Positions 22,509 to 30,864 of a stretch of 64,000 nucleotides of DNA are shown in pieces; the stretch's first letter is position 1, and every line of letters starts with the position of its first letter. This DNA is from a virus. A program made the translations under genes and the position numbers. Location: positions 116,815-180,814 of IMG/VR virus record IMGVR_UViG_3300021963_000029; one strand, written 5' to 3'. The notes beneath the pieces are model-generated. The model had not been told where the DNA came from. It saw only the letters and a list, made by a program, of their open reading frames with translations, and ran no database searches.

Positions 22509-23774
22509 TTAAATTCTTACTGGATGTGGTCTACGTTTGTCTGATTTAACAGCACATAACCATGCTGTTGTTACTGCTATATTATCTTCCCACCAATTAG
22601 TTTCAAGTCTAAACTCTTGGAATCTAATTGTGGTGTTTCTAATAAATTGTGCTTTGTCTGCTCTGGTGTAATACCAGAAACTATTTTGATTCCAAAAACT
22701 CACATGGGTTGGATCTTGCCATGCTCCTCTACCATCAGTAGAAGGAACTTCAATGAATGCCCAACCACCATCACAAAGAACCCTGTGGATCTCACTCATT
22801 GATTTGACTGGATCCTTTAGGTGCTCAAGTACATGACTTGCATTGATAACACCAACACTATTATCTGGCAGAGGAATACCATCATTAAGATCACAAATAA
22901 TGTCAGCACCACACTGATCAATTGTCACATATCCTGGTCTTGGGAAAAGACCACCACCAATATCAACTTTCATCAGACCTTTTAGATCTGCATCTCTTTC
23001 TGCAAGAGCTTGTCCATATTGATGGAACAGTTCAAATGTTTTAATTTGAATGTCATCAATTCTTTCAGTTTGTGTGTTGTTGTTATCAGGAAGCCATCTA
23101 TAATAATATAGGATCTTATCAATGAAGTGAAACTTAGTATTCAAATAAGATCTAATTACTAATTCATGATCATCACAAATATTCAGATCAGGATTATGTC
23201 CACCAATCTGATGATAGAAACTGGTTCTCCATGCTCTTACATGATCAGGAGCATACCAAATAATACCAATACTATGACTAGTAGCAGGAAAACTGTCAAT
23301 CTTCATGAACTGTTCTCCTCTGAATTCCACCCACTTATGGGTCCACCCATTAGCAGCATTCCAAGGGATTTTATATTCATCCCCTCTCATATCATAAAGA
23401 AGATCTTCACTGTATGCAAATCCAACCTCAGGATCTTGGAAAGCATTATTAAGTTCTTCAAGACAATCTAAAGTCAACAGATCATCATGATCTACTTCAA
23501 CAAGAACATCTCCCCTTCCTAAAAAGAAAGCTTTGTTTTTAATAAACCCAACATTTGGATTAGTAATACCAGTGTGAATTCTAACCTTAGGGTGATCTCT
23601 AATTTCTTGAGGAATATGATGGAGTTTACAATCTCCATTTAAATACAAAACCCATTCCCAATTTTCATAGGTTTGGTCACGAATAGTTTCATACAATTCC
23701 AATAAGAAAGGCATGTTCTTAGAGCTATGCTCTGGTGTGATGATGCTAAATTTGTGATTAATCATATCAATCAA
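22509..23774 (-). CDS. Glycosyltransferase family 2 - methyltransferase fusion
   Basis: The protein has 421 residues with two domains. Residues ~5-240 are a GT-A glycosyltransferase: FSIITPEHSSKNMPFLLELY at the start, then VLVEVDHDDLLTLDCLEEL with the DHDD metal motif and NICDDHELVIRSYLN. Residues ~265-420 are a class I SAM methyltransferase: VDIGGGLFPRPGYVTID, NASHVLEHLKDPVKSMSEIH and LCDGGWAFIEVPS. The fusion suggests that a sugar is added and then methylated on one surface glycan. It overlaps the oxygenase-like gene upstream by eight bases. Confidence 0.85.
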   Translation of the reverse strand: MIDMINHKFSIITPEHSSKNMPFLLELYETIRDQTYENWEWVLYLNGDCKLHHIPQEIRDHPKVRIHTGITNPNVGFIKNKAFFLGRGDVLVEVDHDDLLTLDCLEELNNAFQDPEVGFAYSEDLLYDMRGDEYKIPWNAANGWTHKWVEFRGEQFMKIDSFPATSHSIGIIWYAPDHVRAWRTSFYHQIGGHNPDLNICDDHELVIRSYLNTKFHFIDKILYYYRWLPDNNNTQTERIDDIQIKTFELFHQYGQALAERDADLKGLMKVDIGGGLFPRPGYVTIDQCGADIICDLNDGIPLPDNSVGVINASHVLEHLKDPVKSMSEIHRVLCDGGWAFIEVPSTDGRGAWQDPTHVSFWNQNSFWYYTRADKAQFIRNTTIRFQEFRLETNWWEDNIAVTTAWLCAVKSDKRRPHPVRI

Positions 23775-24348
23775 AAAAGAAAATGTGAAATAGTCTAGAG
23801 TCTTCTATCTGTGTCCCAAAGTATTCTGATGCAGCATGAATACATTTAGCATCAAATATAACCAACCTATTAAAAATATTCCCAACTACATCTACTAATC
23901 TAAATTTAGTTTTATCATAAAACCCACCAGTAAATGCTTGATCAGAGTTAGGATCTGATTCCTGTCTAGCCCCATTTTCATGAGCATAAAAAGATGTTCC
24001 ACACTGATATGGAGCATTAGGTGTTAAGTATACCATGCCAGCCCAGGTTTGTAAATCCCAGTGGTAAACTAAAGAATCTTGGGGAGTGCAGTATTGGAAC
24101 TTTCCACACATGCCATACTCTTCCCAAACTTTAAGTTTGGTTCCCATAATTGCTTCTATTGCTCTTTTTGTTCCTGGAACAAAATGTTGATCTATAGTTC
24201 TTCTACCTTTATACCATTCAGATTGATCTTCATATTGTTGCTGCAAAGCGTATTCTCTTACAGCATAAGGATCAGAATAAAAGTTATCAACTATCCAAAT
24301 CTTTTTATTGTATGATGGATTGACTGTACTATTTGTTAAGAACTTCAT
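23767..24348 (-). CDS. 2OG-Fe(II) oxygenase-like protein (DUF6445-like)
   Basis: The protein has 193 residues. It has the pattern VYHWDLQTWAGMVYLTPNAP, CGTSFYAHENG and FNRLVIFDAKCIHAASEYFG, consistent with the H-x-D...H metal triad of the double-stranded beta-helix oxygenases. It starts with WIVDNFYSDPYAVREYAL, a segment also found in the second copy at 26.2 kb. Such genes are common among cyanophages and alternate here with glycosyltransferases; a target (glycan, protein or small molecule) cannot be told from sequence. Confidence 0.7.
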   Translation of the reverse strand: MKFLTNSTVNPSYNKKIWIVDNFYSDPYAVREYALQQQYEDQSEWYKGRRTIDQHFVPGTKRAIEAIMGTKLKVWEEYGMCGKFQYCTPQDSLVYHWDLQTWAGMVYLTPNAPYQCGTSFYAHENGARQESDPNSDQAFTGGFYDKTKFRLVDVVGNIFNRLVIFDAKCIHAASEYFGTQIEDSRLFHIFFFD

Positions 24349-25483
24349 TATTATACCTCTCTATTTTTTCCATTGCTACATTCTTTAAATGCTCTAGGTA
24401 ATTTCCTGTATCATAATAACAGTTATTGTCAATCAAAAACATAAATTCAGGGAAAGGATTTTTTCTTTCTTCTGTTGTGATGTAGTTTAACATTCCTATG
24501 GCAGTTGTTGGATCATCCTGTTCCAAACAAATTTCAATTAATCTAACTAAATGTTCATTCCTTCTGGGACAAAACTTTCCAGCTCTATTAAAAAACTCAA
24601 TGGAAGTTTCTAAGTCTCCAAGTTCTTTAGAAACATGGGCACAAAGATACATGGCAAAATAACCAAATTCATCTATCCTAGTTGGAACAGAAGTTTCTCT
24701 ATATCCTTCATGGTTATGACAAACATATTCATAAAAATAATAGACTGCTCTTCTAGCATACTCTTCTTGTTGACTTTTTCCTAAAGGAAAATTGTTATAA
24801 AAATGGGCATCAAAATAACTCTTACCAACATACCAAAAATGATAGTTGTCTGTTAGTAATGTATTTTCTCTTATTAACTGCTCTTCTAATTTAAGAGCAT
24901 CACTTACATACTTTGTTGGACTAGAATAACTTTCACCATCATTAGTCCCTATGTGCCTGAAAGATTTAGGAAGATTAACTCTTTGGAAGTTCTCTCCAAT
25001 ACCATCAATCTCTAGAGAAATTGTTTCATGAATTAAATCATGATTAAATTTCCAAGGCATTCTGGAATTCCAAATCCATGCTCTGTAGTAGGTAATACCT
25101 GGAGCAATAGATGGGACATGAAAACTTTGAATGGAAGTATCATTAAAAATTGTCCAATCAAAATCATTATCAACTTCCATATATTCATCACAGTCCATTT
25201 TCATGATCCAATCACAACCATGGTCTGTCTTTAAGCATGTCTGTAATAGATGATCTCTATTCCATCCAAAGCTTACCCACCCCTCATCAACTTGATAGAT
25301 GAATCCTGGAACTGGGTGCTCTTCAAAAAAATCCCTAACAACTTCTGGGGTTCCATCTGTTGATCCATTGTCCTGAAATACCCAGTAATCAATATACTTA
25401 TAAGAAGATTCCAACATCCTGCGAATGGTTTTTGCCTCATTCTTGAACATTGTAATCATTACAATTTTAGTTGTCTTGTTCAT
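24329..25483 (-). CDS. Glycosyltransferase family 2 with helical C-terminal part
   Basis: The protein has 384 residues. The N-terminal domain is GT2-type: IVMITMFKNEAKTIRRMLES, QDNGSTDGTPEVV and WIMKMDCDEYMEVD with a D-C-D-E metal motif. Residues ~245-375 are helical and TPR-like (LCAHVSKELGDLETSIEFFN, LEQDDPTTAIGMLNY). This layout is common in multidomain glycosyltransferases of marine phages. It overlaps neighbours on both sides. Confidence 0.82.
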   Translation of the reverse strand: MNKTTKIVMITMFKNEAKTIRRMLESSYKYIDYWVFQDNGSTDGTPEVVRDFFEEHPVPGFIYQVDEGWVSFGWNRDHLLQTCLKTDHGCDWIMKMDCDEYMEVDNDFDWTIFNDTSIQSFHVPSIAPGITYYRAWIWNSRMPWKFNHDLIHETISLEIDGIGENFQRVNLPKSFRHIGTNDGESYSSPTKYVSDALKLEEQLIRENTLLTDNYHFWYVGKSYFDAHFYNNFPLGKSQQEEYARRAVYYFYEYVCHNHEGYRETSVPTRIDEFGYFAMYLCAHVSKELGDLETSIEFFNRAGKFCPRRNEHLVRLIEICLEQDDPTTAIGMLNYITTEERKNPFPEFMFLIDNNCYYDTGNYLEHLKNVAMEKIERYNNEVLNK

Positions 25484-26181
25484 GCAGATCTTCTCTCAAT
25501 TAATTCTAAGATTTCAGGATTGTATCTTTGATCACCATATGGAGAATACAATGCTCTCTTTCTTTCCTCTACATCAGGAGGTGGATCAGTCAAATAATAA
25601 AAAGCAATACTCTTTCTATACGCTCCTTCAGGACATGTTAATGGTTCTGGGAATCCATGCCATGATTTTTGAGTAGTATCAAAAAGAACTGCTCTATTAA
25701 ATACATTTTCTATGACAACTCTTTTGTCTTTTGGTCTATTAATTCTAGTATCATGTGTCCAAAGTTCTAGTCCACCTCCCCATTCAGGATTCCAATCTTC
25801 TGTTAAGTATAAAATTAAATTTAATTTTCTTTGAAGATTTAATTTTGGATGAAGAGAGTAGTCTAGATGCACATTTAGTTTACCACCTGTCCCATGAATA
25901 TGCCACCCAGCTCCATGTAATCCTATATCAGGGTAAAGACTTTTGATTCCAGTTAGGTCTTTAATCTTTTGTACAAATTCTGATGAAGCAAGATACATGA
26001 AGAACTGATATGTCTTAGGAGGAAACTCCCACCAGTCATTGCATGTTTTTTTATTCTCTAATGCATTGTCATAGCAATACCATTTAGGATAATTGTAATC
26101 CATGAACTCACTAGAAAGTTGTCTAGCAATTTCTACAGAAGTAAAATTATCAATTACCCAATAATCAAAAGGTTCTTTCAT
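25480..26181 (-). CDS. 2OG-Fe(II) oxygenase (prolyl 4-hydroxylase-like)
   Basis: The protein has 233 residues. The metal-binding motif is NVHLDYSLHP (H-x-D) with the distal histidine in KSWHGFPEPL, and the 2-oxoglutarate-binding arginine in YRKSIAFYYLT. The beta-strand WGGGLELWT completes the family pattern. It hydroxylates a protein, nucleotide or sugar in the host; the target is unknown. It shares 4 bases with the glycosyltransferase and one base with the oxygenase-like gene upstream. Confidence 0.85.
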   Translation of the reverse strand: MKEPFDYWVIDNFTSVEIARQLSSEFMDYNYPKWYCYDNALENKKTCNDWWEFPPKTYQFFMYLASSEFVQKIKDLTGIKSLYPDIGLHGAGWHIHGTGGKLNVHLDYSLHPKLNLQRKLNLILYLTEDWNPEWGGGLELWTHDTRINRPKDKRVVIENVFNRAVLFDTTQKSWHGFPEPLTCPEGAYRKSIAFYYLTDPPPDVEERKRALYSPYGDQRYNPEILELIERRSA

Positions 26182-26747
26182 CAGTATACTGTATTAAAGA
26201 AAAATGTTTGGAACAATCTACCACTGCTCATATCAGATCCAAAGTAATCTATAGAAGCATGATACAAACTTCCTGGATATAAGATCAATCTATTATATAC
26301 ATTCCCTATTCTATCAACTATTTCCCATTTAGTCATGTCATATGCATCTTCACCATGATCTTGATGCCCTACAGATCTCCTTTCACCAGATGCTTTATGT
26401 TTGTATAGTGCAGTACCACCACTTAGGGGAGCATCTGGAGTTAGATAACAAACCCCAGCCCACATATTATTATAATCAGAGTGGATCCAAGTCCTATCCA
26501 TTGATGTGCATAACTGAAATGCTCCAGTGTATCCATCTCCCTGTTCATTGAGTAACCAATCAGTTACTCCTCCTGCTGCATGAGATACTAAAGCATTAAT
26601 AACTTCCTTAAGACTATCATTAAGAAATGATTTTGTCCTAAGTCCAGGATAATTTCCTCTAACAGAAAACTCTTGGGATAAAGCAAATGCCCTTACATCA
26701 TCTGGATTATTATAAAAATCATCAGCAATAATAAGATTAACCTTCAT
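26181..26747 (-). CDS. Second DUF6445-like oxygenase-type protein
   Basis: The protein has 188 residues and resembles the one at 23.8 kb. Shared elements are ADDFYNNPDDVRAFALSQEF at the start, WIHSDYNNMWAGVCYLTPDA, GGTALYKHK and YNRLILYPGSLYHASIDYFG. The H-S-D and the distal H agree with the iron triad. Two diverged copies flanking the canonical oxygenase suggest an old duplication. Confidence 0.7.
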   Translation of the reverse strand: MKVNLIIADDFYNNPDDVRAFALSQEFSVRGNYPGLRTKSFLNDSLKEVINALVSHAAGGVTDWLLNEQGDGYTGAFQLCTSMDRTWIHSDYNNMWAGVCYLTPDAPLSGGTALYKHKASGERRSVGHQDHGEDAYDMTKWEIVDRIGNVYNRLILYPGSLYHASIDYFGSDMSSGRLFQTFFFNTVY

Positions 26748-27495
26748 TCCAATATGCTCCTGTTCTAGAACAATATTTTACATTAGGATCTATAGTTTTA
26801 AATCCTTCCCATCCAGGTTCTCCTTCTGCAACTCTCTTGCCATGAAAGTAATCACCAATATGATTGACCATCATGCCTCCTTCACTGGTCTTCAAAAGAC
26901 CAGCACCTAAACCATACTTTCCTGCAAGATACTGAGCAATAACAGACTCTGAAGGATTGTATCCTGTCTCTTCTAAGATAGGTTCTTTAGCAATCCATGC
27001 TGGATACAATGACATCAACATCCAAAAATATGGAGTTGCTTTTTCATATCTATAATTCTTAAAGATTACATCATCTTCTTTTGCACCAATATCTTCTGTC
27101 TCAAAAGTATACCAATTGTTTCTCTTCAATTGTATTTGAGAAAGAGTATTATCCTGTTGGAGAAGTTCAATCATATCCATTATTTTTAATGGATACATTA
27201 CTTCAACATCATCTTCATGATGAAAGATATAATCATAGTCTCTTTGTTTAACCAAATCAAAAAGTTCTTGCCAGGTTTTTGTAATACCTTGATTTTGTTC
27301 ATGGAAAATAACTTCATTGTATCCATGAGATATTACAAATTCTGCCAGAGATTCATTGTCTCTACCAATAGGATAATCATCAATAAAAAGATGATGTACA
27401 TCCAATCCACTAAAGTCTAACTTTTTGTTTGCATCAAATGTTTTCTTAAGGAACTCTACCCTATTGGTAGAGAAAACTACATGAAGTAATTTCAT
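26737..27495 (-). CDS. Glycosyltransferase (GT-A fold)
   Basis: The protein has 252 residues. It starts MKLLHVVFSTNRVEFLKKTF and contains YDYIFHHEDDVEVMYPLK, an E-D-D motif typical of GT-A transferases, with HEQNQGITKTWQELFDLV ahead of it. The end holds GGMMVNHIGDYFHG. It is the first gene of the glycosyltransferase/oxygenase operon. The sugar donor cannot be told from sequence. Confidence 0.72.
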   Translation of the reverse strand: MKLLHVVFSTNRVEFLKKTFDANKKLDFSGLDVHHLFIDDYPIGRDNESLAEFVISHGYNEVIFHEQNQGITKTWQELFDLVKQRDYDYIFHHEDDVEVMYPLKIMDMIELLQQDNTLSQIQLKRNNWYTFETEDIGAKEDDVIFKNYRYEKATPYFWMLMSLYPAWIAKEPILEETGYNPSESVIAQYLAGKYGLGAGLLKTSEGGMMVNHIGDYFHGKRVAEGEPGWEGFKTIDPNVKYCSRTGAYWNEG

Positions 27496-27665
27496 TGGGA
27501 TTCCATACTATCTGTATTATGTATCTTGATATTATTGTGCTTCCTCGCACAAATACCACGTGCATATGCACGTGTCATGCTGTTCAAATTAGAGCATGGT
27601 TGTTGAGATTCTCCACAGTAAGGACAAACTGATTCCTTTGGATCATCATACTTAAACTTGGTCAT
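27492..27665 (-). CDS. Small putative zinc-binding protein
   Basis: The frame encodes 57 residues. CPYCGESQQPC followed by a later ...GICARKH gives four cysteines suitable for a small zinc site. It overlaps both neighbours by ATGA junctions, so it is embedded in the operon. An 18-bp perfect palindrome lies inside its coding sequence (see findings). Function unknown. Confidence 0.6.
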   Translation of the reverse strand: MTKFKYDDPKESVCPYCGESQQPCSNLNSMTRAYARGICARKHNNIKIHNTDSMESQ

Positions 27666-27991
27666 ACTACAACAGGTTGTCCTTCACCTTCTGGAAGACT
27701 AATTTGTGGAAGTTTATTTCCTCTACCCCTTAAATTCCAAGGATCAACACCCTCTGGAATTGGATCATCCCACTTACCACCCAAATCAACAATCTCATTT
27801 GTTGGTAATGCTTTAGGAACTTCAACATCAATCACTGGACTCATGAGTGTTTTGTTTTTTACAACTTCACGATTTGGCGTGTCCAGTCTCATCACCATTT
27901 TTGCATCTTCAAAACTACCACAATCACAAATTTTTTTATGAGTTCTTCTTTCTCTTACTGTGAAATAATCTTCACTGTTGTACTTGTTCAT
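27662..27991 (-). CDS. Conserved hypothetical protein
   Basis: The protein has 109 residues. It starts MNKYNSEDYFTVRERRTHKK and has ICDCGSFEDA; the rest is Pro/Gly-rich with WDDPIPEGVDPWNLRGRG. A short beta domain with a CxC element is followed by a disordered tail. No family recognised. It overlaps the small gene upstream by 20 bases. Confidence 0.55.
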   Translation of the reverse strand: MNKYNSEDYFTVRERRTHKKICDCGSFEDAKMVMRLDTPNREVVKNKTLMSPVIDVEVPKALPTNEIVDLGGKWDDPIPEGVDPWNLRGRGNKLPQISLPEGEGQPVVV

Positions 27992-28100
27992 CTTCCTGTT
28001 CTTTTTCTTTATTATAGAGTGGTTGTGGTTTCCTGTAAAGGTTAGGCCAGGTATCCCTGATAATTTCTGCTAGTTTGTAAGGTGTTTCTGAAGTAATCAT
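27972..28100 (-). CDS. Mini-protein downstream of psbD
   Basis: A 42-residue frame reads MITSETPYKLAEIIRDTWPN then a charged Gln/Glu/Lys tail. It begins eight bases after the psbD terminator T-run and overlaps the next gene. The ribosome site is poor. It is kept because the coding pattern is good and the gap would otherwise be empty. Confidence 0.45.
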   Translation of the reverse strand: MITSETPYKLAEIIRDTWPNLYRKPQPLYNKEKEQEDEQVQQ

Positions 28101-28107
28101 ATCGACT

Positions 28108-28130
28108 AAAAAGGGGGTGAACCCACCCCC
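28108..28130 (-). terminator. Terminator behind psbD
   Basis: GGGGGTG-GGTT-CACCCCC followed by TTTTT on the minus strand lies 13 bases after the psbD stop. It is a strong rho-independent terminator that separates the photosystem genes from the next operon. Confidence 0.88.
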
Positions 28131-28142
28131 ATCTTGAGTAGT

Positions 28143-29204
28143 TTACAGAGCATTGCCTCTTGGCAACACTTCCTCTGGGAACACAAAGTTCTCATGAGGT
28201 TGATCTACAGGTGCCATCCAAGCACGTAGACCTTCATTAAGCAAAATGTTCTTAGTATAGAAGGTTTCAAACTCTGGATCCTCTGCTGCTCTAATCTCCT
28301 GACTCACAAAATCATAAGCACGAAGATTAAGGGCAAGACCAATGATACCAATACTGGAAGTCCAAAGACCCATGACAGGTACAAAGAGCATAAAGAAATG
28401 AAGCCAACGCTTGTTACTAAAAGCAATCCCAAAGATCTGCGACCAGAATCTGTTTGCAGTGACCATAGAATAAGTTTCTTCTTCCTGCGTAGGCTCAAAA
28501 GCCTTAAAAGTGTTTGCTTGTTCACTATCTTCAAATAGAGTGTTTTCTACAGTAGCTCCATGAATTGCACAGAGCAGTGCTCCACCCAGTATACCAGCAA
28601 CTCCCATCATATGGAAGGGGTTGAGGGTCCAGTTGTGGAAACCCTGAAGGAACAGAAGGAACCTGAAGATCGCAGCAACACCAAAAGAAGGTGCAAAGAA
28701 CCAACTAGACTGTCCCAGTGGATACATCAGAAATACTGAGACAAACACTGCAATAGGACCAGAGAAAGCAATAGCATTATAAGGTCTAATACCTACAAGT
28801 CTTGCAATTTCAAATTGCCTAAGCATGAATCCAATCAAACTAAAGGCCCCATGGAGTGCCACAAAAGGCCAGAGTCCCCCAAGTTGGAACCACCTGACGA
28901 TATCCCCTTGAGCCTCAGGACCCCAGAGCAGAAGAAGAGAATGACCCATAGAATCTGCTGGAGTAGAAACTGCTGCAGTAAGAAAGTTTGCACCCTCAAG
29001 ATAGCTGGACGCAAGACCATGAGTGTACCAACTCGTAACGAAAGTTGTCCCAGTAAGCCAACCACCAAGAGCAAGGTAAGCAGTGGGAAAAAGAAGAAGT
29101 CCAGACCAGCCAACAAAAACGAAACGATCTCTTTTAAGCCAGTCATCAAGTACATCAAACCATCCTCTCTGTGAAATTGGTTGTGAAAGTGTAGATGAAA
29201 CCAT
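28143..29204 (-). CDS. psbD: Photosystem II reaction centre D2 protein (PsbD)
   Basis: The full-length 353-residue D2 protein begins [20 protein letters not shown] and ends [10 protein letters not shown]. It has five membrane segments, the ligand histidines in [20 protein letters not shown] and [16 protein letters not shown], and the iron/quinone region FAVAA-like [10 protein letters not shown]. It binds cofactors of the PSII core in host thylakoids with D1. GGAGG lies seven bases before the ATG. It is downstream of psbA, from which it is separated by a terminator. No frameshift or intron is visible. Confidence 0.98.
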   Translation of the reverse strand: MVSSTLSQPISQRGWFDVLDDWLKRDRFVFVGWSGLLLFPTAYLALGGWLTGTTFVTSWYTHGLASSYLEGANFLTAAVSTPADSMGHSLLLLWGPEAQGDIVRWFQLGGLWPFVALHGAFSLIGFMLRQFEIARLVGIRPYNAIAFSGPIAVFVSVFLMYPLGQSSWFFAPSFGVAAIFRFLLFLQGFHNWTLNPFHMMGVAGILGGALLCAIHGATVENTLFEDSEQANTFKAFEPTQEEETYSMVTANRFWSQIFGIAFSNKRWLHFFMLFVPVMGLWTSSIGIIGLALNLRAYDFVSQEIRAAEDPEFETFYTKNILLNEGLRAWMAPVDQPHENFVFPEEVLPRGNAL

Positions 29205-29219
29205 TAATACCTCCGAAAT

Positions 29220-29240
29220 AAAAAGGGGTCCTAAGACCCC
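29220..29240 (-). terminator. Terminator between psbA and psbD
   Basis: GGGGTC-TTAG-GACCCC followed by TTTTTATTT lies behind psbA on the minus strand, just before the psbD ribosome site. It probably ends most psbA transcripts, with some read-through giving psbD. Confidence 0.82.
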
Positions 29241-29263
29241 AATTTGTAGTTTTGTTTATTGTA

Positions 29264-30343
29264 TCAACCAATTGCAGGTGCAGTGAGAGCAACAGGAGTT
29301 GCTTCAGAAGCAGCAAGGTCAAGAGGGAAGTTGTGAGCATTTCTTTCATGCATTACTTCCATACCCAGACCAGCACGATTGAGGACATCTGCCCAAGTGT
29401 TAATCACTTTACCTTGAGAATCAACAATAGACTGGTTGAAGTTGAAACCATTGAGGTTGAATGCCATGGTGCTAACACCAAGAGCAGTGAACCAAATGCC
29501 AACTACAGGCCATGCAGCAAGGAAGAAGTGAAGTGAACGAGAGTTGTTGAATGATGCATACTGGAAGATCAGACGACCAAAGTATCCATGAGCAGCAACA
29601 ATGTTATAGGTCTCTTCTTCTTGACCAAACTTGTAACCATAGTTCTGTGACTCATTCTCAGTGGTTTCACGAACCAGTGAAGAGGTTACCAGAGAACCAT
29701 GCATAGCAGAGAACAGAGAACCACCAAACACACCAGCAACTCCAAGCATATGGAAGGGGTGCATCAGGATGTTATGTTCTGCCTGGAACACAAGCATGTA
29801 GTTGAAAGTACCAGAAATACCCAGAGGCATTGCATCAGAGAAAGAACCCTGACCAAAAGGATACACCAGGAACACTGCAGAAGCAGCAGCAACAGGTGCA
29901 GAGTAAGCAACACAGATCCAAGGACGCATACCAAGTCTGTAAGAAAGTTCCCACTCACGACCCATGTAAGCATAGATACCAATCAGGAAGTGGAACACAA
30001 CCAGTTGGAAAGGTCCACCATTGTAGAGCCACTCATCAAGAGAAGCAGCTTCCCAAATGGGGTAAAAGTGCAGTCCAATAGCATTGGAGGAAGGAATTAC
30101 AGCACCAGAAATAATGTTGTTTCCATACATGAGAGAACCAGCAACTGGTTCACGAATACCATCAATGTCTACAGGAGGTGCAGCAATAAAAGCAACAATA
30201 AAGCAAATTGTTGCAGCAAGCAGACAGGGGATCATCAGAACCCCAAACCAACCTACATATAGGCGATTGTCTGTTGAAGTAACCCAGTTACAGAATTGAT
30301 CCCAGGTGTTAGTAGATTGTCTTTGAGCAATTGTAGCAGTCAT
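29264..30343 (-). CDS. psbA: Photosystem II reaction centre D1 protein (PsbA)
   Basis: The full 359-residue D1 precursor begins [20 protein letters not shown] and ends [22 protein letters not shown] (shown in part), with the processing site after LDLA and the seven-residue shorter tail usual in marine cyanobacteria. All helices, the Tyr-Z region and manganese ligands near [11 protein letters not shown] are present. [10 protein letters not shown] has Glu at the position equal to 130, as in high-light D1:2 forms. Phage D1 replaces host D1 lost to photodamage. No clear Shine-Dalgarno sequence precedes the ATG; the leader is long and structured. Confidence 0.99.
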   Translation of the reverse strand: MTATIAQRQSTNTWDQFCNWVTSTDNRLYVGWFGVLMIPCLLAATICFIVAFIAAPPVDIDGIREPVAGSLMYGNNIISGAVIPSSNAIGLHFYPIWEAASLDEWLYNGGPFQLVVFHFLIGIYAYMGREWELSYRLGMRPWICVAYSAPVAAASAVFLVYPFGQGSFSDAMPLGISGTFNYMLVFQAEHNILMHPFHMLGVAGVFGGSLFSAMHGSLVTSSLVRETTENESQNYGYKFGQEEETYNIVAAHGYFGRLIFQYASFNNSRSLHFFLAAWPVVGIWFTALGVSTMAFNLNGFNFNQSIVDSQGKVINTWADVLNRAGLGMEVMHERNAHNFPLDLAASEATPVALTAPAIG

Positions 30344-30500
30344 TTTTATTAAAAGAAAGTAAAACCATCAGGGAAATGGTGGAGTTACTATTCCCCAGTC
30401 ACCCTCAGACTGGGTATGAGAGACTGTGTTTTACCTCCCCATAGGTCTCGGTTAGGAAGAGGGCAACTGTTAAGAACTTGTTACATTCCTTAACTTGTTG
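30344..30500 (-). ncRNA. Structured psbA leader (PhotoRC-II-like candidate)
   Basis: The leader of ~150 bases between the promoter and psbA holds three helices on the RNA strand: GAGAC...GTCTC enclosing a purine-rich loop, the strong CCCAGTC-TGAGGGT-GACTGGG hairpin, and ACCAT-TTCCCTG-ATGGT just before a T-rich stretch. PhotoRC motifs are RNA structures reported upstream of psbA in marine cyanobacteria and their phages. I think this is one, but I cannot check the consensus. Confidence 0.5.
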
Positions 30501-30508
30501 ATATATTT

Positions 30509-30537
30509 ATCATACCAGACCTCTTCAAACATGTCAA
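30509..30537 (-). promoter_or_regulatory. Sigma70-type promoter of psbA
   Basis: Perfect TTGACA is followed after exactly 17 bases by TATGAT (5 of 6) on the minus strand. The same place also contains GATAAATA, a late-promoter-like box, so psbA may have both early and late transcription starts. The expected start lies ~155 bases before the ATG. Confidence 0.78.
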
Positions 30538-30540
30538 GGC

Positions 30541-30548
30541 AATAAATA
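30541..30548 (+). promoter_or_regulatory. Late-promoter-like box AATAAATA
   Basis: AATAAATA lies 23 bases before the start of the small basic gene on the plus strand and matches 7 of 8 bases of TATAAATA. It overlaps the -35 side of the divergent psbA promoter. Confidence 0.4.
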
Positions 30549-30571
30549 CAGGAGTAGCATAAGGATGTCTG

Positions 30572-30688
30572 ATGGCTAAGTCAGCTAACAAAGGTAAGAA
30601 GGGTAGTGCAGGTTCTGCAAACAATAAGAAGCAGAACTCAGGGAATGCTACTGCTAAGAAAGCAAAGAATGGCGGCAAGAAAAAATGA
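30572..30688 (+). CDS. Very basic 38-residue protein
   Basis: The frame reads MAKSANKGKKGSAGSANNKK then more Lys/Asn/Gly residues, ending NGGKKK; about 14 of 38 residues are lysine. AAGGA lies six bases before the ATG. Such a chain would be disordered and bind nucleic acid. Similar short Lys-rich proteins occur in cyanophages. It starts a plus-strand operon and joins the next gene by ATGA. Confidence 0.6.
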   Translation: MAKSANKGKKGSAGSANNKKQNSGNATAKKAKNGGKKK

Positions 30689-30864
30689 TTGAATTGGTTG
30701 CCTTCATGATTGTTGGTTATGTTGAGACTAGTCCTGGGCAATGTCAAATTGATTATTGGAGATATAATGACATTCATTCACTTACTGTCCCATGCCACGA
30801 GAATGGAACACTCCAAAGAGGGAGTGTTGGAATGCTCCCATCCATCAAATACTTAAAGCCATAG
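30685..30864 (+). CDS. Small protein, partly overlapping the next frame
   Basis: The frame encodes 59 residues, MIELVAFMIVGYVETSPGQC then QIDYWRYNDIH and VGMLPSIKYLKP. Its start is coupled to the previous stop (ATGA). The last 73 bases overlap the next gene in another frame. No family recognised. Confidence 0.5.
   Translation: MIELVAFMIVGYVETSPGQCQIDYWRYNDIHSLTVPCHENGTLQRGSVGMLPSIKYLKP

Noticed and set aside
28815-29174. 119-residue plus-strand ORF opposite psbD
   Set aside because: Shadow of the D2 coding sequence without start signals.
29699-30262. 187-residue plus-strand ORF opposite psbA
   Set aside because: Composition (His/Thr/Gln/Arg) mirrors the antisense of D1 codons; no ribosome site. 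An antisense RNA to psbA (as reported in one cyanophage) cannot be excluded, but no protein is supported.
30490-30777. 95-residue minus-strand ORF opposite the Lys-rich mini-gene
   Set aside because: It covers the psbA promoter and has a Phe/Leu/Ala composition that mirrors Lys/Gly codons.
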